Shown: positions 29,829-39,491, numbered from the stretch's first letter. The stretch: 64,000 bases of DNA from Lactobacillus sp. (GCA_022483245.1 JAKVNR010000001.1:868001-932000); one strand, 5' to 3'. Program-made: numbers and translations. Notes: generated by a model not told the origin, from the letters alone.

Positions 29829-31217
29829 ATGCATTTTGTCAAAAAATTATTTTTATTTAGTACTTGCTGCTTAGTCTTTCTACTAAACAGTGCGTTTTTA
29901 GTAGTTGGGCACCGTGGTGATCCAACCAAATTTCCTGAAGAAACCATTCAAAGCGATAATTCTGCTTTTGCTGCTGGTGCAGATTACGTTGAACTCGATG
30001 TGCACGTTTCACGCGACAACGTCTTAGTCGTTTCACATGATCGTGATTTACAACGGGTAACTAATTCACCCACAATTGTATCACAAAACGATTTTGCCAC
30101 CCTGCACCAGCTAACCCAGAAAAACGGGGAACACATTATCAGCTTGGATGAATTGTTTGCTTATTACCAAGATAAACCGCAAGCCAAGTTTGTGATTGAA
30201 ACCAAAAAGACTAAACATAACAATCCGAAAAATATGGAGGACTTGCTAGCCGCCTCCATCAAAAAGTATAAGATGGAAAAACGGGTCATGATTCACAGTT
30301 TCTCGGCTCCAAGCTTAAAGAAAATGAGCGAATTATTACCTAACGTGCCAAGAATTTTTATTGTTGGTTCACTCAAACGAATCAACTTCGAAGTCCTGTC
30401 TTATGTCGATGCAGTCAATGTTTCATCTGATTTAATCAAAGGCGATCCCCACTTAATTTCGAATTTACATAGCATGGGCAAAAAAGTATTTGTTTGGGCT
30501 GAAATGGATGAATCGCCAAAATTATGGAACTGGCTGATTAATAATAATGTCGATGGTGTTGTGACTAATTTCCCAGCTCTGGGTTACCATTACAAACTAG
30601 CCAAAGAAGGCAGCCACAAATATGCAATCGATGCTAGTGGTACTTATTTGTGCTACTACTCAACTAGATTGGTAGAAAATCCATATCTACGTGTTCCCAA
30701 AAAATCAACAATTAAGCAAGGACAACAAGTTCACGTTACTAATGCGGTGAGCGATAATGGTATGACTTATTATCAAATCGGGGAATCCTCTTTCGTACCT
30801 GCTGCATTTGTGAGCTTAAATTTAACAGCTGCGCAAGTTGGCCCTTACTGGGGCAGCTATTTGACTTTAAAAGGTAGCCGCGCAATTTTCGGACAAAGCG
30901 AACCTGAAACCCATTTAGAGCAAGGGCAAAAGTTACTTCCTGGTAAGCGTTACCGTGTGTTAGGTTTTAACGGTTCAGTTAACCATCTCTGGCTTTTAAC
31001 TAGCAAAGGTTGGGTTGACGGCAAACAAGTCTTGCTTACCAGCCCGCATGATTACAGTCCGGTTGCAGCTTGGTATTATCACCAACTACCAGCTAGTCAA
31101 CGACAATTAAACTTAAATTTACTAACTTATAATCCATTGCCGGTTCAAATTAATGTTACTTATAAAGATCAGCTTGCTGTTGCCTGCAACTTAAAGGCTG
31201 CTAGCTTGAGACTGTAA
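29829..31217 (+). CDS. Membrane-anchored glycerophosphodiester phosphodiesterase
   Basis: A 462-residue protein that would hydrolyse glycerophosphodiesters to glycerol-3-phosphate and an alcohol outside the membrane. A hydrophobic N-terminus (residues 7-26) runs straight into the catalytic GHRGDP at 27-32. The rest of the GDPD barrel follows: FPEETIQSDNSAF, YVELDVHVSRDN and SHDRDL. From about residue 265 to the end there are two beta-rich segments (near FVPAAFVSLN and SKGWVDGKQVLL) resembling cell-wall attachment domains of Lactobacillus surface proteins. The product could feed GlpO. The ribosome binding site is AGAGGAAAC. Confidence 0.87.
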   Translation: MHFVKKLFLFSTCCLVFLLNSAFLVVGHRGDPTKFPEETIQSDNSAFAAGADYVELDVHVSRDNVLVVSHDRDLQRVTNSPTIVSQNDFATLHQLTQKNGEHIISLDELFAYYQDKPQAKFVIETKKTKHNNPKNMEDLLAASIKKYKMEKRVMIHSFSAPSLKKMSELLPNVPRIFIVGSLKRINFEVLSYVDAVNVSSDLIKGDPHLISNLHSMGKKVFVWAEMDESPKLWNWLINNNVDGVVTNFPALGYHYKLAKEGSHKYAIDASGTYLCYYSTRLVENPYLRVPKKSTIKQGQQVHVTNAVSDNGMTYYQIGESSFVPAAFVSLNLTAAQVGPYWGSYLTLKGSRAIFGQSEPETHLEQGQKLLPGKRYRVLGFNGSVNHLWLLTSKGWVDGKQVLLTSPHDYSPVAAWYYHQLPASQRQLNLNLLTYNPLPVQINVTYKDQLAVACNLKAASLRL

Positions 31218-31218
31218 C

Positions 31219-31249
31219 CAAACTGCCACTTTGCCGTGGCAGTTTTTTG
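31219..31249 (+). terminator. Glycerophosphodiesterase terminator
   Basis: AACTGCCAC pairs with GTGGCAGTT across a 6-base loop, followed by TTTTG. A TATAAT at 31251-31256 directly after it may be the -10 box of the next gene, with a poor -35 inside the terminator stem. Confidence 0.88.
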
Positions 31250-31294
31250 TTATAATGAAGGTTAGCTTTTTGACAATAAATAAGGAAATTTATC

Positions 31295-34021
31295 GTGAAA
31301 AAATTAATCAAGAAATTTAAACGATTTTTGACAGCTGGTCCATCTGTTGATGAATTAGCTGACCAAGCAGGCAGACAGCGGCGTTCATTTTATGTGGGCA
31401 CTGCCTATTTAACTTTTCGCCGTGTAGTTAAATATATCGTTGTTGCCTTTTTATTTGTACTCTTTCTGGGATTTGGCTTTGCTGGCGGATATGCCGTGGG
31501 GATTATTCGCAAGGAGCCAATTCCAACAGTTCAAGAATTGCAGCATGAATTGCAAAATAACGATACTTCCAGCACGATTTACTACGCGCACCATGTGCGC
31601 CTAGCGAAAGTTAAAGCTGAAACTACCATTAAACCTGCTCAAGCAGACGATTTGCCTACTTTGTTCAAACAAGCCGTTATCGCTACTGAGGATGAAAACT
31701 TCTACCAGCATAAAGGCATCTTGCCTAAGTCCATTGTTCGGGCAGTTTTGTCAGAAGTGACCGGCGTCGGTGTTCAAACTGGTGGGTCCACCTTAACCCA
31801 GCAGTTGGTTAAAATGCGGTTTTTGAGCAACCAAACAACTTGGCACCGAAAAATTGTGGAAATGTTTTATGCTCGCAAGATTGAGCGCTACTTCTCGAAG
31901 GATGAGATTCTTTTATCTTATTTAAACGCCGCTCCTTACGGTAAAAACAATTCGGGTGAAAATATTACCGGTGCTAAGACGGCTGCTTTAGGTATCTTTG
32001 GCAAGCCATTAAATAAACTTAACTTGCCGCAAATGGCTTTTATTGCTGGTCTACCGCAAAGCCCGTCCACTTATACCCCATATGGACTGCATGGCAAGAA
32101 ACGTAAGGATATGTCACTGGGGATGCAGCGGAAAAATATCGTCTTGTTCCGGATGTATCGGAATGGCGATATCAGTAAAAAAGACTATCAGGCTGCTTTG
32201 CACTATAACTTAAAAAAGGATTTTTTAGCACCTAACCCTAAGAAGGAGAAGCGGCAAACTAGCTCCTATATTTACAACTTAGTTACTAACAAAGCCGATG
32301 TCTTATTAGCAAACTATTTGATTAAACAGGATGGCCGCAAGGTCAAAACAGTCAAGCAAGACGATGAACTGTACCAGCAATATCTGACTAATGCTGATCA
32401 ATTGATGCACCAAAAGGGTTATCACGTTGAAACCACTTTTGATAAACAGCTATATCAGACTATGCAAACAGTTCTGCAACAAACCACGCTAGGTACAGAT
32501 CGAACTAGCCGCGATTTTGATACCAGCAAAAATAAATACGTGACAACTACCGAACATGTCGAAAACGGTAGTGTCATGATCGATAATCAAACTGGTAAAA
32601 TTCTGGCATTCGCTGGCGGGGTCGATTTTAAAAATTCACAAGTTAACCACGCCTTTGATACTTATCGTTCACCTGGTTCATCAATTAAGCCATACCTAGT
32701 TTATGCCCCAGCTGTTGAGCATGGCATCATTAGCAACCGGACACAGCTGGCTGACTTCCCAACTCATTTTGGAAAATATATTCCAACTGACTATAACCAA
32801 ACTGTGCAAAACCGGTTCTTATCAGCACAAAGAGCGTTATACATGTCTTATAACTTGCCAGCTGTCAACTTGTATCAGAAATTGATCCAAGATAGGATTA
32901 ATACTTCTAACTACATGGACAAGCTGGGCTTCCATTTAAAAGCTAGCGAGTATAAGAAATTAGGGTTAGCCTTAGGCGGGACCGATTACGGCTTTACAGT
33001 TGCTGAAAATGCCTCTGCTTTTTCTACTTTCTATAATGAAGGCCGGCGGGCTGATCCGTACTATATCAGTAAAATCACTGCCCCTTCAGGAAAAGTTATT
33101 TACCAGCACCATGCCAAAAGTAAGCGTATCTTTTCAAAGGGTACCGCTTATATCATGCGCCACATGCTGCACCAAGTTGTTAAGCAAGGAACTGGTTCAG
33201 CTATTAACGGCACACTGCAAATCAGTCGGAAAAATATTATCGGTAAAACTGGGACCAGTAATGATTACCGCGATATCTGGTTTAATGGTTCAACTCCTGG
33301 GGTAACCATTTCAAGTTGGATTGGCTATGACAACTTCTATGGTCATAACTATAATCTGAACGAAAACTCAAACGATGCCAATTTGAATTTGTGGGCTTCA
33401 ATGGTTAACCAGCTTTATCAAGAAAAGCCAAGCGTCTTTAAATTGCATAAATCTTATACTAGACCAAGTTCTGTGCGCTCTAGTCGAGTTTTAAAAAAGA
33501 CAGGTACTAAACCTGGCACGGTTAATTACAACGGTGATCAGATCCGTCTGCGAGGTAAACGCGTAACTGCCTTAAGCCTCAAACCAGCCCCAATGGCAAC
33601 TGCTAGATTTGGGATCGGAGCGCATGAGCGTGATTACCGCCTATTCTATGACCATGAACAAGGCAAGAATAATAATTATGGTCAACCACTTGTCTATAGC
33701 GGTAAAACCATTTCTAAGAAACATAATTTATCCGATTTATTCACGCCGGCTAATGGCAGTACTGATTACGAAGAATACTACGGTCATAATCAAGCCGAGA
33801 GTAAAACCAATAACAGTACCAATAATGAAAATGTTGGCGCCAATGATCAGGCTGCCCAAACAACTGGTAGCGGTGACGGAACCGGTGGCACACCAGACAG
33901 TACTACCGGTGGAACTGACACTGGTTCATTAACAGGAACCGGTGGTGGAGCGGGCGGCACTGATACAAGTGGCGCAACCGGTGCTGATACTGGTACTGGA
34001 CAAGCAGCAACTGGTCAATAA
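31295..34021 (+). CDS. Class A penicillin-binding protein (PBP1A family)
   Basis: A 908-residue bifunctional peptidoglycan synthase. A cytoplasmic tail and one membrane segment (about residues 45-72) come first. Next is the glycosyltransferase domain with EDENFYQHKG near residue 130, GGSTLTQQLVK, and RKIVEMFYARKIERYFSKDEIL. The transpeptidase domain has SxxK in SPGSSIKPYL, SxN in SYNLPAVN and KTGTS in GKTGTSNDYRD. The C-terminus is a 45-residue Gly/Thr-rich low-complexity tail after an Asn-rich spacer. It starts at a GTG with AAGGAA 8 bases upstream. Confidence 0.94.
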   Translation: MKKLIKKFKRFLTAGPSVDELADQAGRQRRSFYVGTAYLTFRRVVKYIVVAFLFVLFLGFGFAGGYAVGIIRKEPIPTVQELQHELQNNDTSSTIYYAHHVRLAKVKAETTIKPAQADDLPTLFKQAVIATEDENFYQHKGILPKSIVRAVLSEVTGVGVQTGGSTLTQQLVKMRFLSNQTTWHRKIVEMFYARKIERYFSKDEILLSYLNAAPYGKNNSGENITGAKTAALGIFGKPLNKLNLPQMAFIAGLPQSPSTYTPYGLHGKKRKDMSLGMQRKNIVLFRMYRNGDISKKDYQAALHYNLKKDFLAPNPKKEKRQTSSYIYNLVTNKADVLLANYLIKQDGRKVKTVKQDDELYQQYLTNADQLMHQKGYHVETTFDKQLYQTMQTVLQQTTLGTDRTSRDFDTSKNKYVTTTEHVENGSVMIDNQTGKILAFAGGVDFKNSQVNHAFDTYRSPGSSIKPYLVYAPAVEHGIISNRTQLADFPTHFGKYIPTDYNQTVQNRFLSAQRALYMSYNLPAVNLYQKLIQDRINTSNYMDKLGFHLKASEYKKLGLALGGTDYGFTVAENASAFSTFYNEGRRADPYYISKITAPSGKVIYQHHAKSKRIFSKGTAYIMRHMLHQVVKQGTGSAINGTLQISRKNIIGKTGTSNDYRDIWFNGSTPGVTISSWIGYDNFYGHNYNLNENSNDANLNLWASMVNQLYQEKPSVFKLHKSYTRPSSVRSSRVLKKTGTKPGTVNYNGDQIRLRGKRVTALSLKPAPMATARFGIGAHERDYRLFYDHEQGKNNNYGQPLVYSGKTISKKHNLSDLFTPANGSTDYEEYYGHNQAESKTNNSTNNENVGANDQAAQTTGSGDGTGGTPDSTTGGTDTGSLTGTGGGAGGTDTSGATGADTGTGQAATGQ

Positions 34022-34044
34022 CTTGATTTAAATTGTAAATATGC

Positions 34045-34080
34045 AAAAAGGCTTGCAGTTAAAAACTGCAAGCCTTTTTA
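34045..34080. terminator. Bidirectional terminator between the PBP gene and ccpA
   Basis: AAAAAGGCTTGCAGTT pairs with AACTGCAAGCCTTTTT across a short A loop, a near-perfect stem of about 16 bp. Confidence 0.92.
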
Positions 34081-34091
34081 TTGATTAAAGT

Positions 34092-35093
34092 TTATTGATT
34101 AAGCGTAGTTTCTTGCTTAACTAAATTAAATGGTAATTTCACCTTGCGATGAGTTAAGTCCTCATCCCCCATCAACTTGGTTAGCATTCGCATTGCTACT
34201 GCCCCGATATCATATAAAGGACTCCGAACACAAGTTAATTTAGGTCGAACAAGTTCACTAATTTTAGTGGACCCAGCTGCAATAACTTCAAAGTCTTCAG
34301 GAATTTTGACACCAGCTGCTTTAGCTGCATTGATGATCCCGGCAGCAGCTAAATCTGATGACACAATCACACCATCAACGTGCTCTTGTTGTAATTGTGC
34401 AAAGACTTTTTCACCTTGATCGTATGTTAAAACATCACGATAAATTCTTGGAACCCCTAAGTGATGCTCTTTAATAAAGTTTTCAAAGACTGGGATCCGG
34501 CGAGCAACATTAATAGTGGCGTTATAATCACTAATAACGAAGGCTAAATCACGTTTTCCATCTTGATAAAGCAGGTCTAGTGCTTGCTTCATCGCTTTAC
34601 GATAATCAATCGCCACCGATGGCAAATCACCATCAGCATCTAAAGTACTAGCGAGCACAACTGGAGTTGAAGTTCGATCAAAAACTTCATGCACAGCAGG
34701 GCTTAACCGATCTGACATATAGATCATGCCATCTACCTGCTTATTCAGTAAGCTCTGGACAGTATCTTCTTCTTTCATCAATTCATTGGAAACGCTTGAT
34801 AAAATAATGCTGTAACGATAAATAGTCGCAATATCGTTAATACCCTGTGCCAGTTCAGCAAAAAACATGTTAGTCATATCAGGAATAATCAAGCCAACTG
34901 TTGTTGTCCGTTTAGAAGCTAAACCTTGAGCAACTGAATTAGGTTGATAATGCAAGCGTTTAATTACGCTTTGTACACGGTCGCGCGTGCTTTTGCGCAC
35001 ATTATTATTACCATTTACTACCCGTGAGACAGTGGCCATCGACACTTTCGCTTCTCTGGCCACATCATAGATCGTCACATCTTGTTTATGCAT
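34092..35093 (-). CDS. ccpA: Catabolite control protein A
   Basis: A 333-residue LacI/GalR-family regulator that binds cre sites together with HPr-Ser-P. The N-terminal helix-turn-helix reads VTIYDVAREAKVSMATVSRVVNGNNNVRKSTRDRV. The hinge helix is in PNSVAQGLASKRTTTVGLIIPD. The ligand-binding core matches CcpA in length and in the segment RPKLTCVRSPLYDIGAVAMRMLTKLM. It is divergent from pepQ with a cre-like site between them, the usual layout in lactobacilli. The cre sites at glpK, glpO and the aldolase operon are likely targets within this window. Confidence 0.95.
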   Translation of the reverse strand: MHKQDVTIYDVAREAKVSMATVSRVVNGNNNVRKSTRDRVQSVIKRLHYQPNSVAQGLASKRTTTVGLIIPDMTNMFFAELAQGINDIATIYRYSIILSSVSNELMKEEDTVQSLLNKQVDGMIYMSDRLSPAVHEVFDRTSTPVVLASTLDADGDLPSVAIDYRKAMKQALDLLYQDGKRDLAFVISDYNATINVARRIPVFENFIKEHHLGVPRIYRDVLTYDQGEKVFAQLQQEHVDGVIVSSDLAAAGIINAAKAAGVKIPEDFEVIAAGSTKISELVRPKLTCVRSPLYDIGAVAMRMLTKLMGDEDLTHRKVKLPFNLVKQETTLNQ

Positions 35094-35160
35094 AATGCTT
35101 CCTTCTCCTGTTATGACTTTATCGGTCTAGTTTTAAAGATTAGCATAAGCAGGCAATCCA

Positions 35161-35174
35161 TGCAAGCGTTTTCA
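35161..35174 (+). promoter_or_regulatory. cre-like site in the ccpA-pepQ intergenic region
   Basis: TGCAAGCGTTTTCA matches the cre consensus at 13 of 14 positions on either strand. It lies between the divergent ccpA and pepQ genes, suggesting autoregulation of ccpA and control of pepQ. A TATACT at 35205-35210 is a likely pepQ -10 box. Confidence 0.7.
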
Positions 35175-35237
35175 TAGATCGTAAAAGAATTTTGATAATT
35201 ATGCTATACTGGTGGGAAAAACGAGAAAGGATTTATT

Positions 35238-36341
35238 ATGAATTTAGATAAACTGCAAACCTACCTGCAAAATAATAATTTAGATGCGGCTTATATTTCT
35301 AACCCGATCACTATTGCTTACTTCACTGGTTATGAAATGGAACCCCATGAACGCATCTTTGCCCTGCTAGCTTTTAAAGATGCCGATCCATTCGTTTTCG
35401 CACCAGCTTTAAATGTCGAAGAAGCCAAAGCCTCTGACTGGAGCGGTGATGTATTTGGTTATTTAGATCATGAAGATCCATGGGCTATTATCGCTGACTT
35501 AGCTAGTCAACGCTCGGCAGAATTGAATCGCTGGGCAATTGAGAAGGAACATTTATCAGTCAGCCGCCTGCAAGCACTGCAAACAGCCCTACCAAACGCT
35601 AGCTTTGCTCATGACTTGTCACCATTTATCGCTGACTTACGGATGATCAAAACACCTGCAGAAATCAAACACCTGCAGGCTGCTGGAGCCGAGTGTGATT
35701 TTGCATTTAAAGTTGCCTTTGAAACTTTGAAGCAAGGTATGACTGAACGAGCTATTGCTAGCCAAATCGACTATCAGCTGCAGGTTCAACATGGAACTAT
35801 GCAGACAAGCTTTGAAACAATTGTTCAAGCTGGAAAAAATGCCGCCAATCCGCATTTAGGCCCAACAATGACCCAAATAAAACCAAATGAATTGGTTTTA
35901 TTCGACCTTGGCTTTATGAAGGAAGGCTATGCTTCAGATTCAAGCCGGACAGTTGCTTTTGGCCAGCCAAGTGCTAAAGAAAGAGAAATTTACGAAGTTA
36001 ATCGTGAAGCTCAACAAGCAGCCGTTGATGCGGCCAAACCAGGTATGACAGCAAGCGAATTAGATGCAGTTGCTCGTGATATCATCACTAAAGCTGGTTA
36101 TGGTGAATACTTCATCCACCGCTTAGGCCATGGTATTGGCAAAGTCGTCCACGAAGCTCCAGCAATTATGCAAGGAAATGATCTTGTCCTGCAACCTGGC
36201 ATGTGTTTCTCAATTGAACCAGGAATTTATATCCCAGGTGTAGCGGGTGTCCGAATTGAAGACTGCGGAGTTGTGACGGAAAATGGCTTTGAAGTCTTTA
36301 CTCACACCAGCAAAGATCTAAAAATCATCCCTGCCGATTAA
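35238..36341 (+). CDS. pepQ: Xaa-Pro dipeptidase (prolidase)
   Basis: A 367-residue cytoplasmic metallopeptidase that splits X-Pro dipeptides, important for growth on casein-like peptides. It has an N-terminal creatinase-like domain and a C-terminal pita-bread domain. The metal ligands are visible: Asp in [18 protein letters not shown], His in HRLGHGIG, Glu in [10 protein letters not shown] and Glu in VRIEDCG. The start has GAAAGGA 6 bases upstream. It is divergent from ccpA, matching the known pepQ-ccpA pair. Confidence 0.95.
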   Translation: MNLDKLQTYLQNNNLDAAYISNPITIAYFTGYEMEPHERIFALLAFKDADPFVFAPALNVEEAKASDWSGDVFGYLDHEDPWAIIADLASQRSAELNRWAIEKEHLSVSRLQALQTALPNASFAHDLSPFIADLRMIKTPAEIKHLQAAGAECDFAFKVAFETLKQGMTERAIASQIDYQLQVQHGTMQTSFETIVQAGKNAANPHLGPTMTQIKPNELVLFDLGFMKEGYASDSSRTVAFGQPSAKEREIYEVNREAQQAAVDAAKPGMTASELDAVARDIITKAGYGEYFIHRLGHGIGKVVHEAPAIMQGNDLVLQPGMCFSIEPGIYIPGVAGVRIEDCGVVTENGFEVFTHTSKDLKIIPAD

Positions 36342-36354
36342 AGATTCACTTTAA

Positions 36355-36390
36355 ACAAAAAGGCCTGATCAAATGATCAGGTCTTTTTTG
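36355..36390. terminator. Bidirectional terminator between pepQ and the YtxH-like gene
   Basis: AAAAAGGCCTGATC pairs with GATCAGGTCTTTTTT across AAAT, with one G-U pair. Confidence 0.88.
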
Positions 36391-36405
36391 TCATGTTTAA
36401 TGCCC

Positions 36406-36735
36406 TTAATTTTCTTGATTCTCCAAATCTGAGATCGTAGTATCAGCATCATCTTTATCATGATTACTCTTGTGATCGGTCTTATCAATCACAATATCGT
36501 CAAAATCTTTAATCTCAGAGTTGTCCTCAACAGTTTTAGGGAATGAAGTTAATTGATTTTTCAACAACTGAGTTCCATTATCATATTTCTTCTTCAAAGA
36601 AGCTAAAGTATCATTTTTAGCAAAGGCTTCTTTGATTTTTTGACTACTGTCAGTTGAGGTCAGGATTGAAGTTGCTAACAAGCTAACGCCAGCCCCAAAC
36701 AGAGTTCCTAAAATAAAACTTCCAGTTTTTTTCAT
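36406..36735 (-). CDS. YtxH-like small membrane protein
   Basis: A 109-residue protein with one N-terminal membrane segment (FILGTLFGAGVSLLATSIL, about residues 6-24) and a polar, acidic C-terminal tail. The glycine-rich membrane segment resembles YtxH-domain proteins. It follows the DUF948 gene by 19 bases, a pairing common in Firmicutes. The ATG at 36735 has AAGGAG about 8 bases upstream; in-frame sequence further upstream is the end of the neighbouring gene. Confidence 0.78.
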   Translation of the reverse strand: MKKTGSFILGTLFGAGVSLLATSILTSTDSSQKIKEAFAKNDTLASLKKKYDNGTQLLKNQLTSFPKTVEDNSEIKDFDDIVIDKTDHKSNHDKDDADTTISDLENQEN

Positions 36736-36754
36736 CGTTGTGACTCCTTCTTGC

Positions 36755-37183
36755 TTACTCTTTGCCCTTTTTGCGCAAGCGCCGTGAAAAAGCACTCAAC
36801 ACCAACGTTGACAACAAGCCAGTCTTAGGAGTCCAACTAAAATCGCTGACCCGTTTGACTAATTTGCGCGAGGATGTGTTCAAATCGGACACCGTTTCAC
36901 TCAATTCTGCAGCTGTTCTAACCACTGGGTCCAAAGTCTGAGACTTATGGTTAACATCGGCTAACAGATCATTGGTTTTGCTCAATAAATCATTGCTGTT
37001 CTTGACAATTTCATTCATGCCAGCAGTCAAGTCATCTAAAGTTTTATTGGCTTTATCAGTGGTGGCTTGAACAGCCTTCAAGCTCTTGCTCAATCTGACT
37101 AAGACAGGGATAGCAAACAGAACCAGCAGCAAAAAAGCTCCAGCTGCAACTAAGCCTGCAATTGCACCGTATGAAATAGACAT
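36755..37183 (-). CDS. DUF948 domain-containing membrane protein
   Basis: A 142-residue protein with an N-terminal membrane helix (about residues 5-30) followed by a long coiled-coil-like region (KSLKAVQATTDKANKTLDDLTAGMNEIVKNSNDLL). This matches the DUF948 family of general stress/envelope proteins. The ATG at 37183 is preceded by GGAGGG. It forms a two-gene operon with the YtxH-like gene. Confidence 0.85.
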   Translation of the reverse strand: MSISYGAIAGLVAAGAFLLLVLFAIPVLVRLSKSLKAVQATTDKANKTLDDLTAGMNEIVKNSNDLLSKTNDLLADVNHKSQTLDPVVRTAAELSETVSDLNTSSRKLVKRVSDFSWTPKTGLLSTLVLSAFSRRLRKKGKE

Positions 37184-37261
37184 ATATACCCTCCATGCTA
37201 AAAAGTGTAGCATGAAACGGCGTCCTTCGCAATGAAACTCGGCTTTTGCTATACTAAAGCC

Positions 37262-38080
37262 ATGAAAACAATTACTACAAAAACCACTAATTTAAAAACT
37301 ATTCCTTTGGATTGGAATGAAATTTTGCATAATTTACTCAGCAACCTCTGGCAGCTGTTAATCACCAGCTTGCTATTTTGGCTGCTCTGGTTAATTGGCA
37401 AAAAATTAATTACCAAATATTTTTTAAACAGTCGGCATACAAAAAAGATGTCACAGCGTACACAAACCATTTCTCGCTTGGCTAGCAACATCTTTCAATA
37501 TACAATGTTACTCTTTTACCTGTATGCAGTTTTATCAATCTTAGGAGTACCAATTGGTACTCTGCTGGCTAGTGCCGGTATTTTCTCCTTAGCACTTGGT
37601 CTTGGAGCGCAAGGCTTTGTGAGCGATCTTGTCAATGGCTTTTTCATCTTGAATGAAGACCAGTATAACGTTGGCGATCAAGTCCAAATTGGTGATCAAC
37701 GCGGGCAGGTCGTCGAACTTGGCTTGCGGACTACCAGAATAAAAAGTAGCGATGGATCAATTACTTTTATTCCTAATCGGCAAATCACCGTGGTGAAAAA
37801 TTTAAGCCGCGGTGGAGCTGGGATCGATATTGACCTGCAACTGCCACTCACGGCTGATTTGGTTCAAGTTGACACACTCATTAAAAAAGTTAATGAAGCT
37901 TCGCCTCTGTCTAAAAATCTGAAACGGGCGCCGCAAATTTTAGGCGTCATTACTCAGAGCAATACAGCTTTAACCTTCAGAATTCACCTGCAAGCAGAAA
38001 CGGATAAAGCCGTTTCTGTGAAGAATTACTACTGGGCTCACTATTTGCAAGCCCTTAAAACAGCTGGCATTATCAGTTAA
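37262..38080 (+). CDS. MscS-family mechanosensitive channel
   Basis: A 272-residue small-conductance mechanosensitive channel that would release solutes on osmotic downshift. There are about three N-terminal membrane helices. The pore-lining TM3 is glycine/alanine rich (LLASAGIFSLALGLGAQGFVSDLVNGFFI near residues 100-128), and the soluble beta domain follows (NVGDQVQIGDQRGQVVELGLRTTRI). No ribosome binding site precedes the ATG at 37262. A TATACT at 37250-37255 would place the transcript start at or next to the ATG. The end overlaps the convergent rdgB by 8 bases. Confidence 0.88.
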   Translation: MKTITTKTTNLKTIPLDWNEILHNLLSNLWQLLITSLLFWLLWLIGKKLITKYFLNSRHTKKMSQRTQTISRLASNIFQYTMLLFYLYAVLSILGVPIGTLLASAGIFSLALGLGAQGFVSDLVNGFFILNEDQYNVGDQVQIGDQRGQVVELGLRTTRIKSSDGSITFIPNRQITVVKNLSRGGAGIDIDLQLPLTADLVQVDTLIKKVNEASPLSKNLKRAPQILGVITQSNTALTFRIHLQAETDKAVSVKNYYWAHYLQALKTAGIIS

Positions 38081-38687
38081 ATTGTCCAAGCCAAGTTGGC
38101 AGCTCTTTGATTAAAGCTTTTACAGCTCGTCCCCGATGGGACAAGCTGTTTTTTTGTTTTGTTGACATTTCTGCAAAGGTCAGTCCCTGACTTGGAACAT
38201 AGAATAAAGGATCATAGCCAAAAGTCTGCGGACCACGCAGCTGTGTCAATATCTCTCCATGAGCCTCGCCGCTAACTACTAAATCTCGTTCAAAGTTACC
38301 CGGCCAAGACAAAACCATGACGGTTTTAAAAACTGCTCGACGTTGCTGGCCAGTTAAGTTCGTCATTTTCAACAATAGCTTGCGATTATTAGCAGCATCA
38401 TCATGATCACTAGCATAGCGAGCAGAATGCACACCTGGTTCTCCATTCAACGCTGGCACCATTAAGCCAGAATCATCGGCTAGTGTTGGCAAGTGACTGA
38501 AATTGGCTAAAGCATGTGCTTTCAAAGCGGCATTTTCTGTAAAAGTTTTGCCCGTTTCTGCCACAGCTGGTGGGTTGGTGAGATCATTGCGAGTTAAAAT
38601 TTTCAACGGCAAATGTGCGTCAGCGAGTGCCTTTTCTACTTCGCGCACTTTATTTTGATTGGTAGTTGCAAATAATATTGCTTGCAC
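38073..38687 (-). CDS. rdgB: dITP/XTP pyrophosphatase (RdgB/HAM1)
   Basis: Removes non-canonical purine triphosphates from the nucleotide pool. The family motifs are ILFATTNQNKVREVEKAL at the start, LADDSGL, GEPGVHSARYA, and FGYDPLFYVPSQGLTFAEM with the terminal SHRGRA. I chose the GTG at 38687, which AGGAAG precedes by about 8 bases; an in-frame GTG at 38696 is too close to that site. It lies just after murI, so the pair form an operon. Confidence 0.92.
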   Translation of the reverse strand: MQAILFATTNQNKVREVEKALADAHLPLKILTRNDLTNPPAVAETGKTFTENAALKAHALANFSHLPTLADDSGLMVPALNGEPGVHSARYASDHDDAANNRKLLLKMTNLTGQQRRAVFKTVMVLSWPGNFERDLVVSGEAHGEILTQLRGPQTFGYDPLFYVPSQGLTFAEMSTKQKNSLSHRGRAVKALIKELPTWLGQFN

Positions 38688-38699
38688 GTGCTCCACTTC

Positions 38700-39491
38700 C
38701 TAATCTAAGTGTTCTGCTGTCAAACCCGGTGCATTTAGCCAAGCTCTGGCCATATGCGAAAAAGTAGCTGCCTTGCCTGTTGTAAAGTAGCGATGCATCC
38801 CTACCACTGTTCGATCGGCTAATAAACCATCACGTTTTAAAACATTAAAAGTATATTGCGCAACTTGATCGGCTGGATCAATTAACTGCACCTGCGGACC
38901 AACTGCTGCTTGAATTTCGCTAGCGATAAACGGATAATGCGTGCAGCCTAAGACTAAGGAATCAAAATCATAATCTTGCAAGGGAGCTAAACTTTCTGCA
39001 ACAATTGCCTGCCGCACAGCCGATGGCTCATTAGCCTCAACTAACGGAGCTAGTTTAGGTGTCGCTTGTTCGACAACCTCGATTTTCGGATTACGGTACT
39101 GTATTTCCTTAGTATAGTCCCTAGATTCAACCGTGGCAGTAGTCGCAATAACGCCCACTTTTAAATTATGGGTTTTCTTAGCTGCCAGCAGCGCGCCAGA
39201 TTGGATGACGCCAATAATCTGCCGATCAGTTTCCGCTTGCAAGGTTGGCATTGCTTGAGCAGTCATCGTGTTGCAGGCAAAAATGACTACTTTAACATCC
39301 TTACTTAGCAAAAAATTGAGCCCGGTTCTGGCCAAATTGATAATATCATCTTGTTTACGGTCCCCATATGGCATATGAGCCTGGTCACCCCAAAAGACAG
39401 TATCTTCATGCGGCATTTTTGCAATTACTTTTTTCACCACGCTCAGTCCGCCTAAGCCCGAATCCATCAGTCCGATTGGACGATTATCCAT
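38700..39491 (-). CDS. murI: Glutamate racemase
   Basis: Converts L- to D-glutamate for peptidoglycan. The 263-residue protein has both catalytic cysteines: FACNTMTAQA near residue 72 and GCTHYPF near residue 183. The N-terminal IGLMDSGLGGLSVVKKV is diagnostic. The ribosome binding site is GAGGAG upstream. Confidence 0.95.
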   Translation of the reverse strand: MDNRPIGLMDSGLGGLSVVKKVIAKMPHEDTVFWGDQAHMPYGDRKQDDIINLARTGLNFLLSKDVKVVIFACNTMTAQAMPTLQAETDRQIIGVIQSGALLAAKKTHNLKVGVIATTATVESRDYTKEIQYRNPKIEVVEQATPKLAPLVEANEPSAVRQAIVAESLAPLQDYDFDSLVLGCTHYPFIASEIQAAVGPQVQLIDPADQVAQYTFNVLKRDGLLADRTVVGMHRYFTTGKAATFSHMARAWLNAPGLTAEHLD

